Source: Syntrophomonadaceae bacterium
GTDB taxonomy: Bacteria; Bacillota; Dethiobacteria; DTU022
DNA: 6,807 nucleotides
Direction of reading: 5' to 3'
Assembly (NCBI GenBank): GCA_007119335.1
Contig: SKPU01000048.1
Span: forward strand, 1-6,807
Below, piece after piece: positions 5,942-6,807 of the stretch. Under the pieces are notes generated by a model that saw nothing but the letters and a program-made list of their open reading frames with translations, searched no databases and had not been told where the DNA came from. The first letter of the stretch is position 1. Each line of letters begins with the position of its first letter. A program made the position numbers and the translations under genes.

Positions 5942-6259
5942 ATGTTGCAAGTGACAAATGCAGCCCAGGAAAAAATTAATGAAGTGTTGGCCAGTGAAGA
6001 AAATCTCAACGATGCACATGTTCGTATTTATGTGAGTGGAGTTGGCTGAGGTGGCCCTAAGTACGGCCTGACTCTGGATGAGTCGGTTCAGGAAGATAAA
6101 GATATCGTAGAAGAAGCAGGACCAGTCAAGTTTGTTTTCGACAAAGATATTGCAGGTTACCTTGATGGGAAGATGATTGACTTTCATGATGGCCCGCGAG
6201 GCGGTTTTTCAATCAGTGATCCCAGTCCCCAGGGACAATGTGACGGTGGTTGCTGCTAG
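5942..6259 (+). CDS. HesB/IscA-like selenoprotein (in-frame UGA decoded as Sec36)
   Basis: ATG 5942 follows AAGGAGGTG (5927-5935) by six bases. The frame runs 105 residues to TAG 6257-6259 if TGA at 6047-6049 is read as selenocysteine. Before it: MLQVTNAAQEKINEVL... and VRIYVSGVG; after it: GGPKYGLTLDESVQ, then VKFVFDKDIAGYLDGKMIDF, a run that fits HesB/IscA. The Sec sits where IscA-type proteins have the first of three cluster-binding cysteines (SGxG-C/U-GGPxxGLxLDE). The C-terminus is cysteine rich, CDGGCC (Cys100, 104, 105). A family of HesB-related selenoproteins is known (TIGR01911 as I recall). Role: probably iron-sulfur or redox chemistry, not proven. A hairpin at 6068-6086 fits the bacterial SECIS, and selC lies at 3944. 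Automated callers would miss or truncate it. It lies between an ArsR-type regulator and a desulforedoxin gene. Confidence 0.93.
6068..6086 (+). promoter_or_regulatory. Bacterial SECIS element for the UGA at 6047
   Basis: CTGACTC (6068-6074) pairs with GAGTCGG (6080-6086) over seven pairs with one wobble, closing loop TGGAT (6075-6079). The loop has G in its second position (6076), 26 bases after the UGA. Known bacterial SECIS rules ask for an apical stem-loop with a G in the first two loop positions some 16-37 bases downstream, which SelB then binds. This fits without adjustment. Confidence 0.85.
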
Positions 6260-6307
6260 ATTACAGGTATTTTTTAAAAAACTGTTAAAAAAACAGGAGG
6301 TTATGAT

Positions 6308-6433
6308 ATGTCTACGAAAAAAGAACAGGTTTATGAATGCCAGGTTTGCACCAACGTGGTGAAAGTTGTTGAAGAAGGGGTGGGAACCCTGGTTTGTTGT
6401 GACAAACCGATGGAACTGCAATCCCAAAAATAG
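6308..6433 (+). CDS. Desulforedoxin-type mononuclear FeS4 protein
   Basis: A 41-residue protein, ATG at 6308, with AGGAGG (6295-6300) seven bases upstream; it is too short for most ORF calling. It reads YECQVCTNVVKVVEEGVG then TLVCCDKPMEL. The four ligands are Cys11, Cys14, Cys30 and Cys31, the CxxC...CC pattern of desulforedoxin and the N-terminal domain of desulfoferrodoxin, with the same GTLVCC turn. These proteins hold one iron in a distorted FeS4 site and form dimers; they carry electrons, or in desulfoferrodoxin precede the superoxide reductase domain, which is absent here. The gene is 48 bases after the selenoprotein stop and is followed by a terminator, so it ends the operon. A link to oxidative or iron stress is inferred. 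Confidence 0.92.
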   Translation: MSTKKEQVYECQVCTNVVKVVEEGVGTLVCCDKPMELQSQK

Positions 6434-6472
6434 ACATAGCCTGTAAAATCAGTCACTTAACGAATAAATTAG

Positions 6473-6504
6473 CCGGGGCGGCCCTAATCAACTGCCCCGG
6501 TTTT
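6473..6504 (+). terminator. Rho-independent terminator of the regulator/selenoprotein/desulforedoxin cluster
   Basis: CCGGGGC (6473-6479) pairs with GCCCCGG (6494-6500), extendable by a G-T and a G-C pair toward the loop, and is followed by TTTT (6501-6504) and an AT-rich tail. It lies 39 bases after the desulforedoxin stop codon and is the only terminator downstream of 5599. Confidence 0.85.
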
Positions 6505-6653
6505 AATATGTCCAATTCAATGGTTAATGTTGTTAATTCATTTTTATATTATTGCTTGATGCCGGTGGCCTGGAAAAAATAGAGCGAAAAGCCGTATTAA
6601 TCGCAGTATAGACGTGATTAGCGGGAAAGATAGTATTTTGAAAGTGATAATGC

Positions 6654-6807
6654 CTATTTATCAGTGGAAGACCAGAAAAATTTCGGCATTTTGCTCATAT
6701 CTTCTCCGTCCCGGGTGCGCATCGGCCGGGGCGGATATTTTCTCTGGGTCAGCAGGGAGACGATAACCAGGGTTAAAAAGCTGATTATAGTAGCGGGAAT
6801 GAGCGAG
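6654..6807 (-). CDS. C-terminal end of a membrane protein, probably a transporter (partial)
   Basis: The minus strand is open from the window edge to TAG at 6654-6656, giving 50 residues. They begin with a hydrophobic helix, IPATIISFLTLVIVSLLT, then a positive stretch QRKYPPRP and a polar cytoplasmic tail ending FFWSSTDK. A final membrane helix followed by a Pro/Arg-rich tail is common in Na+/solute symporters and similar carriers, but the fragment is too short to fix the family. It converges on the desulforedoxin cluster. No clear minus-strand terminator follows it. Confidence 0.6.
   Translation of the reverse strand, partial: SLIPATIISFLTLVIVSLLTQRKYPPRPMRTRDGEDMSKMPKFFWSSTDK

Noticed and set aside
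5942..6049. Reading the selenoprotein gene as a pseudogene stopped by TGA
   Set aside because: The family motif continues without a frame change after the TGA, a SECIS-like hairpin follows, and selC is nearby; Sec insertion explains all of it.
6177..6362. Plus-strand open frame of 61 codons
   Set aside because: It overlaps the ends of both the selenoprotein and desulforedoxin genes in another frame, both of which have strong family matches and ribosome sites.
1..6807. CRISPR array, insertion sequence or prophage
   Set aside because: No regularly spaced repeats, transposase, integrase or phage structural genes were seen.

Overview
The window looks like chromosome of a strictly anaerobic, Gram-positive, Clostridia-type bacterium (Peptococcaceae / Syntrophomonadaceae-like; this is an inference). 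The grounds are moderately low GC with strong AGGAGG-type ribosome sites, TTG starts, a corrinoid-type MttB-family methyltransferase, a desulforedoxin, a DUF6125-type protein and a working selenocysteine system.

Layout. (1) 1-1263: the 3' ~420 codons of an MttB-superfamily methyltransferase with no in-frame amber codon, followed by a hairpin plus T-run at 1324-1359. (2) 1379-2017: a small SAM-dependent methyltransferase with an N-terminal four-cysteine zinc-ribbon-like knuckle. (3) 2018-2414: a gene-poor gap. (4) 2415-3836: a receiver-GGDEF-HD-GYP protein of c-di-GMP signalling with several substituted signature residues. (5) 3944-4037: selC, the selenocysteine tRNA (UCA anticodon), with its own promoter. 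(6) 4099-4674, minus strand: an unrecognised two-helix membrane protein. (7) 4867-5465: a possible 24-codon small ORF followed closely by a DUF6125-like cysteine-containing protein. (8) 5599-6433: a compact plus-strand cluster of an ArsR-family regulator, a HesB/IscA-like selenoprotein read through an in-frame UGA, and a 41-residue desulforedoxin, closed by a strong terminator at 6473-6504. (9) 6654-6807, minus strand: the C-terminal 50 codons of a membrane protein, probably a transporter.

The most notable content is the selenium theme. The tRNA that decodes UGA as Sec lies about 2 kb from a gene that needs it. That gene is invisible to standard ORF calling because its 36th codon is TGA. It has a perfect Shine-Dalgarno, an open frame on both sides of the TGA, the HesB family signature across the TGA (Sec replacing the first cluster-binding Cys), and a downstream hairpin that fits the bacterial SECIS rules. 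Its neighbours suggest a small redox/iron module: an ArsR-type sensor whose promoter overlaps an AT-rich palindrome, and a mononuclear FeS4 protein.
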